This document shows positions 35,081 to 43,168 of a stretch of 52,357 nucleotides of DNA, piece by piece. How positions within the stretch are numbered: position 1 is the first letter of the stretch; every line of letters starts with the position of its first letter. Location: contig CAZICK010000016.1 of assembly GCA_964537505.1 (NCBI GenBank), forward strand, positions 1 to 52,357, read 5' to 3'. A program made the position numbers and the translations under genes. The notes beneath the pieces are model-generated. The model was given only the letters and a program-made list of their open reading frames with translations. It ran no database searches and was not told the DNA's origin. This DNA comes from DAINBT01 sp036732785. GTDB lineage: Bacteria > Planctomycetota > Phycisphaerae > Sedimentisphaerales > SM23-30.

Positions 35081-36169
35081 TTACCCGTTTTTTGCCGCGA
35101 AATCGTTCATAAAATCGACTACATCTTTAATCGAATCGAGTCCGTTGGCGTTATACATCGACACTCGTATCCCACCGACGCTGCGATGTCCCTTAATCCC
35201 CACGAAGCTCGCTTCCAATGCTTCGGCTACAAATTTTTTCTCCAACTGCTCACTGGTCAGCCGAAATACTACATTCATCAGCGAACGGTCTTCGTGCGGG
35301 ATGTTGTTCCGATAGAAGCCGTTCGACCCATCAATTGCGCCGTAGATGAGTTTTCCCTTTGCGATGTTTTCAGCTTCTATCGCTTCCACGCCGCCCCGTT
35401 TCTTAATCCAGTTGAGCACCTTGTTCGTCATGTAGATAGTAAAGCATGGGGGCGTATTAAACAATGAGTTTTTATCCGCATGCGTCGTGTATGAAAGAAG
35501 CGTCGGCAGGCCTTTGTTGACTTTTTCCAGCATATCGTTGCGAATCACCACTATAGCCAAACCCGCCGGTCCCAGGTTCTTCTGAGCGCCGGCATAAATC
35601 AGGCCAAACGGCGTCGGGTCAAACTCTCGCGACAGAATATCGCTGCTCATATCCGCTACCAGCGGTACGCCGTTCGTATCCGGAAACTGCCGATACTGCG
35701 TACCGAATATGGTATTGTTCGAGGTGAGGTGGCAGTAGGCGGCTTTGGGGTCGAGTTCCAGATCTCTCTGCTTCGGAATAGAGCGGAACACGCCGTCCTT
35801 TTCGGTGGTGGCCGCTACACGCGCGTTGGCGATGATCTTCGCCTCCTTGATCGCACTTTGGCTCCATGCGCCGGTCAGGATATAATCAGCGCTCTGCCCC
35901 GGGCCGATCAGGTTCATAGGCACCATGGCAAATTGCAGACTTGCTCCGCCCTGCAACAGCAACACCTTGAAATTATCGCCAAGGCCCATAAGTTCCTTGA
36001 TCAACTCGATGGTCTCGTTGTGCACCTGATCGTATTCTTTCGAGCGGTGCGAGGTCTCCATAACGCTCACTCCGCTTCCCTGAAAATCGAGCAGCTCATC
36101 ACGTGCAGCTTCCAGTGTTTCCAAAGGCAGTGCCGCCGGTCCGGCATAATAATTATGAACTCTTGCCAT
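35081..36169 (-). CDS. serC: Phosphoserine aminotransferase
   Basis: 362 residues, the family length. Begins MARVHNYYAGPAALPLETLE; PLP-binding Lys in IYAGAQKNLGPAG; SHRSKEYDQVH and the C-terminal GHRSVGGIRVSMYNAN as in SerC. It converts 3-phosphohydroxypyruvate and glutamate to phosphoserine. Its neighbours are DUF1015 upstream (89-base gap) and trpB downstream. Confidence 0.95.
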   Translation of the reverse strand: MARVHNYYAGPAALPLETLEAARDELLDFQGSGVSVMETSHRSKEYDQVHNETIELIKELMGLGDNFKVLLLQGGASLQFAMVPMNLIGPGQSADYILTGAWSQSAIKEAKIIANARVAATTEKDGVFRSIPKQRDLELDPKAAYCHLTSNNTIFGTQYRQFPDTNGVPLVADMSSDILSREFDPTPFGLIYAGAQKNLGPAGLAIVVIRNDMLEKVNKGLPTLLSYTTHADKNSLFNTPPCFTIYMTNKVLNWIKKRGGVEAIEAENIAKGKLIYGAIDGSNGFYRNNIPHEDRSLMNVVFRLTSEQLEKKFVAEALEASFVGIKGHRSVGGIRVSMYNANGLDSIKDVVDFMNDFAAKNG

Positions 36170-36258
36170 AATTGCTTCTCCTGTGTTAAAACTTTTTTAA
36201 TTTCCTGACTTTATCATATCCATAAAACAAAAACGGGTTTTAGCCCTCGCGCAGTCTG

Positions 36259-37572
36259 TCATTTCAATACATTTATCACCAATCCGGAGAATATCTTAGG
36301 ATAAAAGAACGTCGATTTTTGCGGCATTTTTTCGCCTGCTCCGGCTACCGCCTCCACCTCCGACGGCCTGGTGGTATTCATAAAGAACAAACCCTGCCCA
36401 TGACCGCTATCCACTTTATCGATAGCACACAGCGTAGCCGGGCCAAAATCCTTGATATATTCGACGTTGGTCTGTGCCGTCAGAGCCGCCTCGTCGATAC
36501 CCAGATATTTTTCCAGTATCAGCTTGTGTAGAATCGCTACGTCCAGTCGCCGCCACGCCTGGGACTTATCGGCGGCCAGCCCATCCATCACGCTTTCGTC
36601 ACGTAGCGTCGCAACGTAAAACGCTCCTTCATTGAAGTACATTCCAAAGGCATGCGCGCTGCTCTCAAACTCCAGCTTCAGGGCCTCAAACATCATCTCC
36701 CGTTTGGCCTTCTTTTCCACTACGTTATTGAAGGCCATCCGCGCCACGTCGAAATGCTCATTCAATTGGCCCAGCAGTCTATTGGGATCAAACTGGGCTA
36801 TGTTCTTGATCAACCGATGCGTCGGCAGTACGATCAACCCTTCGTTGTGGGTGTTAACGAAGGTCATCATCTGAAAGGCCGCGGCGGGATTACCGGTTTG
36901 GCGGTAATAATTCAGGGCTGTTTCGTAACGATGATGCCCGTCGGCAATAAATATGTTTTTGTCGTTCATCACTTTTACGATAGTTCCGATCTGCTTCGGG
37001 TCGATCACCGCATAGAGGCGATGCACCACCGCCTGGTCATCGGTCCAGCTAAGCAGTTCCGGCCCCTGAGACGCCTTTTCCATGATCGCGTCAATCGTCT
37101 TGTTCGGGTCGCTGTAGAGCATAAATATCTGACCGGTTTGGCTGTTTGTCGCCCGCATCAGGTTCAATCGGTCCGCCTTGGGGCCGGCCAGCGTCTGCTC
37201 GTGTGCCCTTACCCCCTGGCCATAGTCCTGAAGTTTGCCCAGCGCGATAAAACCAGTCCGCCGATACGTCCTTTCCGCCACGGTAAAATCCTGAACATAG
37301 ACGTATATGCTCTCCTTATCATCCTGCTTCAGTGCGGCGGAACTGATAAAACCACGCAACGCCTCAGCCGCACGGGTATATACGTTTTGGGTCTCGTTAT
37401 CTGTCGGCTCGGTTTTTCCCTTGATCACGCGGACAATATTATATTCGCTCTGCTGATACAGTCTTTCCTGCTGATCTGCGTCGATCACATCGTAGGGCGG
37501 CGCGATACACCGGCCAGGGTCACCCACTACCGATGATTCATAACGATAGCCCTTAAAAGCAGTTATGTCCAT
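36259..37572 (-). CDS. DUF1015 family protein
   Basis: 437 residues. ATG 37572 has a GGAAGGAAG ribosome binding site close by. The family signature is IADGHHRYETALNY in the middle; the start is FKGYRYESSVVGDPGRCIAPPYDVI. DUF1015 proteins are known mainly as companions of serine-synthesis genes in several bacterial lineages; here serC follows 89 bases downstream. Function unknown. The operon promoter is at 37639-37667. Confidence 0.88.
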   Translation of the reverse strand: MDITAFKGYRYESSVVGDPGRCIAPPYDVIDADQQERLYQQSEYNIVRVIKGKTEPTDNETQNVYTRAAEALRGFISSAALKQDDKESIYVYVQDFTVAERTYRRTGFIALGKLQDYGQGVRAHEQTLAGPKADRLNLMRATNSQTGQIFMLYSDPNKTIDAIMEKASQGPELLSWTDDQAVVHRLYAVIDPKQIGTIVKVMNDKNIFIADGHHRYETALNYYRQTGNPAAAFQMMTFVNTHNEGLIVLPTHRLIKNIAQFDPNRLLGQLNEHFDVARMAFNNVVEKKAKREMMFEALKLEFESSAHAFGMYFNEGAFYVATLRDESVMDGLAADKSQAWRRLDVAILHKLILEKYLGIDEAALTAQTNVEYIKDFGPATLCAIDKVDSGHGQGLFFMNTTRPSEVEAVAGAGEKMPQKSTFFYPKIFSGLVINVLK

Positions 37573-37638
37573 TCTACTTCCTTCCTGTCTTCTGGTTGTC
37601 AATCGCTATCTCAACTGCGTCTGCCGCGAAGAGTCAGC

Positions 37639-37667
37639 ATTCTAGCAACTTGACTTTTGATAGTCAA
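37639..37667 (-). promoter_or_regulatory. Promoter of the DUF1015-serC-trpBA operon
   Basis: On the minus strand TTGACT (37667-37662), 17-base spacer, TAGAAT (37644-37639): good sigma70 match, 67 bases before ATG 37572. An inverted repeat TTGACT..AGTCAA (37650-37667) overlaps the -35. Confidence 0.7.
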
Positions 37668-37827
37668 ACACTTGCTGCGCAAGACCTTCCACCCCACCAA
37701 AAAAATACCCAAAACACGGCAAATCGCACCCTAATCGCGTGCTCCTTAACAAAAATGCTATACATCTTAAATCAAAGAGGTTACAATATGTCGCAAAATG
37801 ACTGTTACACGAACAGAGGTAATTTTT

Positions 37828-37932
37828 ATGTTGTCCTTTATAATGGTGTCAATGCAGGAAGTATTAGTAATAGTGCTTATCGCCGCTATCATCGCTTTTT
37901 GTGCTGCACGCCGAAAAAAACGGAAAAAATAA
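37828..37932 (+). CDS. 34-residue single-TM small protein
   Basis: ATG 37828 to TAA 37932, with AGAGG 8 bases upstream. The product has one hydrophobic helix (QEVLVIVLIAAIIAF) and a strongly basic tail (ARRKKRKK), so it should be an inner-membrane small protein with a cytosolic C-terminus. It ends 16 bases before the pseudopilin-like gene. It is not homologous to anything I recognise, and it resembles a TatA-like or regulator small protein only in general plan. A different frame is open here for about 118 codons but lacks protein character. Confidence 0.45.
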   Translation: MLSFIMVSMQEVLVIVLIAAIIAFCAARRKKRKK

Positions 37933-37948
37933 ACTCCTCCACTTCAAA

Positions 37949-38521
37949 ATGACCCAAAATCAAGACAATACTACCGAAAAGAAACCAACTAAGTGGCTTG
38001 TTCGCCTGCCATTAATTATCGCAATAGTTATATTCTTGACGTTATTAGCGATCAACATACCACCATTATTACGTTCACACCGCCGCGTAACCCCACTCTA
38101 TATGATATGCTACAGTAATTTGAAGACGATAGCTTTGGGTGTCTTGATGTACCGTTGTGATGATGAGAAAAATCCCCCTTCATTGCAGATATTGTTGGAA
38201 GAAGAAATCTTACGTGAATCTTCCTATTTAGTTTGTCCTGCGGTACGTAGCAACAGACCTGAGGAATGTTCCTACGTTTATCGTGGTTCTGATCTGCCTG
38301 AAGATTGCTGTCTTGACTCACTACCATCATCTAACGATATAATCCTCGCTTACTGCAAATACTATCATGAGGAGGGCCGTCGCACTTTAGCCTTTGCAGA
38401 TGGACGCGTGGAAATAGTATCAGAAGAAGAATTTCAAAAGACTATCGATCAGGACAACCAACTTCGCCGTAAAATGGGATTACGGGAAAAGCCGGCAAAA
38501 TTGCACTCCTCCAACAAATAA
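37949..38521 (+). CDS. Pseudopilin-like membrane protein with H-x(n)-DG motif
   Basis: 190 residues. ATG 37949 (MTQNQDNTTEKK); no Shine-Dalgarno is evident. One membrane helix (about 20-40). Then CYSNLKTIALGVLMYRCDDE, PPSLQ and VCPAV, matching the CxxNLKxIxxxLxMY..PP..L..CP plan of planctomycete prepilin-type H-X9-DG proteins, and HEEGRRTLAFADGRVE, where the spacing is ten rather than nine. No type IV prepilin cleavage site is apparent before the helix. It may be an anchored relative of type II secretion pseudopilins. The gene lies 16 bases after the small membrane protein and is followed by a 450-base region. Confidence 0.6.
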   Translation: MTQNQDNTTEKKPTKWLVRLPLIIAIVIFLTLLAINIPPLLRSHRRVTPLYMICYSNLKTIALGVLMYRCDDEKNPPSLQILLEEEILRESSYLVCPAVRSNRPEECSYVYRGSDLPEDCCLDSLPSSNDIILAYCKYYHEEGRRTLAFADGRVEIVSEEEFQKTIDQDNQLRRKMGLREKPAKLHSSNK

Positions 38522-38748
38522 TACCAATTCCAGTTGTATTTTCCCCACTCAAATTTTTGTAATCCCTTGCAATAGAACAAGTTGTAAGTACGCAAACAAA
38601 ACCTTTATTGGCAGTCGGGCGTCGGCTGAATATTTTTCAAACTTCCGGTTAACAACCAATCCCAGGGGTGGTGTAAAGTTAGCAATATGTTCGGTTGTGC
38701 ACATCAAAACTAAAAAAAAAAAACGTAAAAAGATAAAAAAACCTTGCA

Positions 38749-38778
38749 TTGTACGACCGGATGTGTTAACCTTACTAT
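38749..38778 (+). promoter_or_regulatory. Candidate promoter upstream of PEP-CTERM gene
   Basis: TTGTAC (38749-38754), 18-base spacer, TACTAT (38773-38778). A long A-rich tract (38708-38740) just upstream could act as an UP element. Weak -35, good -10. Confidence 0.45.
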
Positions 38779-38820
38779 GGAAAGCAGGCAGATAAGGTTG
38801 TGCCAAAGTGAGGAGCGAAA

Positions 38821-38847
38821 ATGTACACCTCATTTCACTTTGTCTAA
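38821..38847 (+). CDS. Eight-residue leader-type ORF
   Basis: ATG 38821 to TAA 38847 (MYTSFHFV), with GAGGAG 6 bases upstream. It follows the candidate promoter and precedes a PEP-CTERM gene by 128 bases. The layout parallels the mini-ORF at 8341-8373, also upstream of a sorting-signal gene set. Either may be chance. Confidence 0.3.
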   Translation: MYTSFHFV

Positions 38848-38974
38848 CCCAAGCCGATTATGTAGATAACTGTGGTTATTTTAGCGAGTTGCGCGCGGGA
38901 TATGTGAAACACAGGTTAGTTTCAAATCCTGGCGCAGGGCAGATGTGGGAATTTTTCTTCTCAGGAGGAAGGAA

Positions 38975-39670
38975 ATGAATAAGTTGTGTTTGAGGGCAGT
39001 TGTTTTGCTGGTCGTTTTTGTTGGTCTGCAGGGCGGGTCGTCGCAGGGAGACTTGTCTGACCTGACGGTGTACGGCACGTACGATTTTTATTGTATTACC
39101 AATAACGATCCCCTCAATGCCATTGTCGGCGAAGAGCAGTTGTCTGTCGATGTTGCCAACGGGGGAAATGAAGTAACTTTCATATTCAATAATGTTGGCC
39201 CAACGGATTGCGCCGTTATGGATGTGTATTTTGACGACGGTACACTTTTGGATATGATCGGCCTTATTGATAACGACGATGGTGTAGGGGGCGATCCGGG
39301 TGTGGATTTCAGCCAATACGCCAGCCCTCCCGATCTTCCCGGAGGTGACAGCATATTCCCGCAATTCGAGACGACGGTAGGCTTTTCCGCGGATGCCGAT
39401 ACGCCTCAGCCGACATTTTGGGCTGTCAGTCCGGGGGAGCAGTTGGGAGTGGTTTTCTCGCTCAGGCAAATCTCGGACGATCCGCCTGTGTATGGTACCG
39501 TTCATGATGTAATTGATGAACTGAATGACGGCACCCTGAGAATCGGCATACATCTTCAGTCAATAGGTAGCGGTAATGGCAGCGAAGCGTATGTGAATAT
39601 TCCTGAGCCGACGACTATATGTTTGCTGGGGCTGGGCGGCTTGGCCCTGCTGAGGAGACGTAAGGGATAA
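38975..39670 (+). CDS. PEP-CTERM secreted protein
   Basis: 231 residues. ATG 38975 follows GGAGGAAGG. Signal peptide (KLCLRAVVLLVVFVGLQGG), a beta-rich acidic body with DNDDGVGGDPGVDF, and a classical tail: IPEPTTICLLGLGGLALL, then RRRKG. This is the standard VPEP/PEP type, unlike the PAPGA type of the 9.5-12.8 kb set. It probably reaches the surface through an exosortase. Function of the body unknown; the Asp-rich loop may bind calcium. A terminator follows at 39696-39729. Confidence 0.85.
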   Translation: MNKLCLRAVVLLVVFVGLQGGSSQGDLSDLTVYGTYDFYCITNNDPLNAIVGEEQLSVDVANGGNEVTFIFNNVGPTDCAVMDVYFDDGTLLDMIGLIDNDDGVGGDPGVDFSQYASPPDLPGGDSIFPQFETTVGFSADADTPQPTFWAVSPGEQLGVVFSLRQISDDPPVYGTVHDVIDELNDGTLRIGIHLQSIGSGNGSEAYVNIPEPTTICLLGLGGLALLRRRKG

Positions 39671-39695
39671 TTACCCTTATAATACTTTATCAGTT

Positions 39696-39729
39696 AAAGG
39701 GTTGTGAGTCTTTGCCCGCAGCCCTTTTT
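39696..39729 (+). terminator. Terminator after PEP-CTERM gene
   Basis: AAAGGGTTG (39696-39704) pairs with CAGCCCTTT (39719-39727) with one G-T pair, then a T-rich run. 26 bases after the stop. Confidence 0.75.
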
Positions 39730-40357
39730 CTTTGATATTGACATTTTGTCAGAAATCTTGACGCCAGCGATAATTCTCACCTACTGTGGAACTTGGGTTA
39801 AAAGTATTTTGATGCCTTGATTCTGTTATCTGAACGGCGTTTTGAGTGTCTGTATCTGGCGGAATGGTAAGACCAATTGCGGGACTGTGTGCCTTGAATG
39901 GAGTCATAGTTCGTATCTGTTGTGGAAGACGGTTTTTACAGATTCGGTACGACCAAACAGCGATGGAACGAACGTTTGCACGGCATATTGCCGGCGAGAC
40001 GCCGCTATCCAACTGTCATTTTGGTTTTTTTGCAAAGTTCATGCTGGGGATACCATAAATTTGCTTCGCCCGCTGTAGTATTCTCACCCTGCCTGCTACG
40101 ACATAAGTCCATATATCATATTGACTTATCAACCCAAAAAGCCCGGAACCATGCTTCCGCCGTCCTATATGCCTCCTTCGCCCTATATATCAAATTGCAG
40201 CATATTGCATTAATGTTGCAATGTTATGCGAAAATGTCCGTTTGTCCTAATATGCGGAATATTACGCTAATGTCGCGATATTATATGTCCGTTTATATTA
40301 CTATTGCGAATTGAGTGGAAATATCTCTGCAAACAAATTATGATAAGGTCACCAGTT
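39730..40357 (+). other. Intergenic region with dyad
   Basis: No gene is convincing; several short frames are open but lack protein character. A/T-rich repeats such as TGTCCGTTT occur at about 40236 and 40289. The clearest element is the dyad at 40200-40229. Confidence 0.5.
40200..40229 (+). promoter_or_regulatory. Dyad, possible operator
   Basis: GCATA TTGCA (40200-40209), seven-base centre, TGCAA (40217-40221), three bases, TATGC (40225-40229). Symmetric arms of five plus five bases lie 128 bases before the RidA/chorismatase-like gene. It may bind a repressor of the operon. Confidence 0.35.
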
Positions 40358-41509
40358 ATGAAAATAGATATTCGTACAATTAAAGCAGGCTACGCGGCGG
40401 AAATTTATATCACAGCTACGCCAACGCCCCTGCCGCGGGGACATAACGAGATAGAGCAATTATTCACCGCCATAGCCAAAACGTTAAGATCGAGTAACTC
40501 GCGGATTTTTCAAGAAAGAATTTTTACCACCGCCCAGGCACTTGAAGAAATCAGTTCCAGTAGAGCGAGAATCTACGGTGACCTCGACGATGGCGTAAGC
40601 CCCACATGGCTTGTTGCTTCCGAGGGATTAGAGGGTAAAATCGCCGGCGTACAGATACATGCCCTCGCAGGGTGCGGCAGTCCTCAAATCCTCAAAGCGG
40701 ACAATGTGCCATGTGGACGTATCATAAGAGTGCCCGGAATGGATTACCTTACACTTTCAAATATTTGTCGCCCCGAATTGTCCGGCAGAAACAGCCAGGC
40801 ACAGGCAATGCTGGAAAAAGCAGAATCAATCCTGGAGCTTGCTGGAATCGACCTGTTCGATGTATCTCGCACATGGATGTGGCTCGATAATATTCTCGGA
40901 TGGTACGGTGATTTCAACCGGATAAGAAATGACTTTTTCAGAAAATACAACCTCATCGCGGAAAACAAAAGCAACAAGATGCCCGCGAGCACAGGTATCG
41001 GACTCCGAAACAAAAACGGCACTTTGTGTGTTATGGAACTGATAGCGGCGGCAGGAAAGCAAAGCTCGATAGAATACTTCGATGCCGGTGGAAATCAACA
41101 GTCCGCTTTCAAGTATGGTTCAGCGTTCTCGCGCGCCGTGAGAACCAGAACGCCGGGGGGCTTCACTTTATTCATCTCCGGTACCGCCTCAATCGCGGCT
41201 GACGGCAAAACCATTCATATTGGAAATGCGCAATCGCAAATTGAAACTACAGTTAAAAATGTCCAGGCCATACTTAAAGAACTTGACTACACGGACAATG
41301 ACGTTGTACATGCAATCGCTTATTGCAAAACCCCGGAAGTTGAAAAGCTTTTCACCAGTGGCTGGAGCGATCTTCCCTGGCCGACAATAAATGTGATAGC
41401 TGATATATGCCGTGATGATCTGCTTTTTGAAGCCGAAGTTACCGCCGCCAGGAGCGCTGACACTGGGGCGTATAAAAACACTCAGAAGGAAGAGAACACG
41501 AATCCATAA
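40358..41509 (+). CDS. RidA-fold, FkbO/Hyg5 chorismatase-like protein
   Basis: 383 residues from ATG 40358 (AAGG about 9 bases upstream; ATG 40340 is in frame but weaker). The first 200 residues include ARIYGDLDDGVSP, GRIIRVPGMDYLTLS and GIDLFDVSRTWMWLD then ILGWYGDFNRIRNDFF, motifs of the FkbO/Hyg5/XanB2 chorismatase group. The C-terminal 120 residues have the RidA/YjgF pattern (FTLFISGTASI, VKNVQAILKELD, VVHAIAYCKTPE). Known members hydrolyse chorismate to 3,4-dihydroxycyclohexadienoate or hydroxybenzoates; the activity here is inferred from shared motifs only. It heads a four-gene operon; the next gene begins 9 bases after its stop. Confidence 0.7.
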   Translation: MKIDIRTIKAGYAAEIYITATPTPLPRGHNEIEQLFTAIAKTLRSSNSRIFQERIFTTAQALEEISSSRARIYGDLDDGVSPTWLVASEGLEGKIAGVQIHALAGCGSPQILKADNVPCGRIIRVPGMDYLTLSNICRPELSGRNSQAQAMLEKAESILELAGIDLFDVSRTWMWLDNILGWYGDFNRIRNDFFRKYNLIAENKSNKMPASTGIGLRNKNGTLCVMELIAAAGKQSSIEYFDAGGNQQSAFKYGSAFSRAVRTRTPGGFTLFISGTASIAADGKTIHIGNAQSQIETTVKNVQAILKELDYTDNDVVHAIAYCKTPEVEKLFTSGWSDLPWPTINVIADICRDDLLFEAEVTAARSADTGAYKNTQKEENTNP

Positions 41510-41518
41510 AGAGGAATA

Positions 41519-43117
41519 ATGATGCACGACTTACGTCTCCTGATTAGTTCGGTTATGAGAGTCGTGTTTGTCGTTACGGTCTTTATGGCGACCCCGAACG
41601 AAACGGGTGCACAGCCACAGGTTGTGTATCCATTTGAAAGCGACAGCGAGTACGTTGCGACGAATAACATCGACATCCTGGTGACCTCAACATTACGCAA
41701 GGGGGGTATCGAACCGGCGAATCTGTGTTCGGACGAGGTCTTTATCAGGCGTGTGTATCTGGATGTGAACGGCACGCTGCCTGAACCTTATGATGTTCGC
41801 GAATTCCTGAAGGACCGCCGTCCCAACAAACGTAGCGATCTCATCGAGATTCTCCTGAAACGTAATGAGTTTGCCGATTATTGGTCACTGAAATGGTGCG
41901 ATCTGCTGCGGGTCAAGGCGGAATTTCCAATTAACTTGTGGCCCAACGCTGTGCAGGCTTACCATCGCTGGATTCACGATGCCATACGCCAGAATATGCC
42001 CTACGACCAGTTTGCGCGCGAGTTATTGACATCAAGTGGCAGCAATTTTCGCGTGGGGCAGGTTAATTTCTATCGTGCGATTCAGGGCCGGGAACCTTCT
42101 TCTATTGCCAGGGCAGTGGCCCTGACGTTTATGGGCGTGCGCCTGGAAAACTGGGCGGAGAACCGCAGGGCTGATATGGAGGTCTTTTTCTCGCGGGTGG
42201 CATATAAAAAAACAGCCGAGTGGAAAGAAGAAATCGTTTGCCTGGATCCCACGCCCACCAAACCAGTCAAGGCCGTCTTTCCCGATGGCACCACAGGGCA
42301 AATCCAACCGGGCGAGGATCCCCGCGAGGTTTTTGCCGACTGGTTGATCACTGGAGACAACCCATGGTTCGCTCGCAATATCGTCAATCGCATCTGGGCC
42401 TGGCTGTTTGGCCGCGGGTTCATCCACGAACCGGATGACATCAAGCCAGACAATCCTGCCGTTCACCCCCAAGTCCTTGACTGGCTTGAAAAGGAACTTG
42501 TCAAATCCGACTACGACCTGCGGCATATTTACCGCCTGATCCTCAATTCCCACACCTACCAGCAGTCCTCGATTCCACGTAGTGAACATCCAGACGCCAA
42601 GGCCCTCTTCGCGTATTATCCGGTACGTCAACTGGATGCGGAAGTGCTGATCGATGCCTTGTGTTGGATTTCCAATACCAAGGAAAGCTACTCGAGCGCT
42701 ATTCCGGAACCCTTTAGCTTTATTCCGGAGGAAAATCGATCCATCGATCTGGCAGACGGCAGCATTACCAGTCAGTTTCTCGAAATGTTCGGCCGCCCGA
42801 CTCGCGATACCGGCCTGGAATCCGAACGCAACAATCAACCCACTGACGCACAGCGGCTGCACCTGCTGAATTCAACCCATGTTCAAGACAAGATCGAACG
42901 CAGTTGGAGACTGCGCGGTCTAATCCGCACCGCCAGGAATAACCGGCAGATGCTTATAGACATGATTTACCTGAACATCCTGTCACGTTTTCCAACGCGG
43001 GGGGAACTGGCTGCCGCGAAAACATACTTTCAAACCGAAGGAATAAACGCCACCCAAGCTACGAACGACTTGGCCTGGGCATTGATTAATACCAAGGAAT
43101 TTCTCTACCGCCATTAA
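41519..43117 (+). CDS. DUF1549/DUF1553 secreted protein lacking the usual heme motif
   Basis: 532 residues. Signal peptide about 1-30; GAGG lies about 5 bases before the ATGATG start. DUF1549 covers about 45-240 (FIRRVYLDVNGTLPEPYDVREF, then YWSLKWCDLLRVK). DUF1553 covers about 270-525 (DWLITGDNPWFARNIVNRIWAWLFGRGFIHEPDD, PNxxQPTDAQRLHLLNSTHVQDKIE). Where family members carry a CAQCH-like heme motif, this one reads LENWAENRRADMEVFF, with no Cys-x-x-Cys-His. It also lacks the N-terminal cytochrome domain and is shorter than most. DUF1549/1553 with DUF1501 is a planctomycete hallmark of unknown biochemistry. Confidence 0.88.
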   Translation: MMHDLRLLISSVMRVVFVVTVFMATPNETGAQPQVVYPFESDSEYVATNNIDILVTSTLRKGGIEPANLCSDEVFIRRVYLDVNGTLPEPYDVREFLKDRRPNKRSDLIEILLKRNEFADYWSLKWCDLLRVKAEFPINLWPNAVQAYHRWIHDAIRQNMPYDQFARELLTSSGSNFRVGQVNFYRAIQGREPSSIARAVALTFMGVRLENWAENRRADMEVFFSRVAYKKTAEWKEEIVCLDPTPTKPVKAVFPDGTTGQIQPGEDPREVFADWLITGDNPWFARNIVNRIWAWLFGRGFIHEPDDIKPDNPAVHPQVLDWLEKELVKSDYDLRHIYRLILNSHTYQQSSIPRSEHPDAKALFAYYPVRQLDAEVLIDALCWISNTKESYSSAIPEPFSFIPEENRSIDLADGSITSQFLEMFGRPTRDTGLESERNNQPTDAQRLHLLNSTHVQDKIERSWRLRGLIRTARNNRQMLIDMIYLNILSRFPTRGELAAAKTYFQTEGINATQATNDLAWALINTKEFLYRH

Positions 43118-43168
43118 ACTGGTCGGATGCCGCACCTGCGGTCATCGATAAAAAGTGAGGAAACGTTT

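Noticed and set aside
37596..37952. 118-codon open frame on the plus strand before the pseudopilin-like gene
   Set aside because: No ribosome binding site or protein character; the 34-residue frame inside it fits better.
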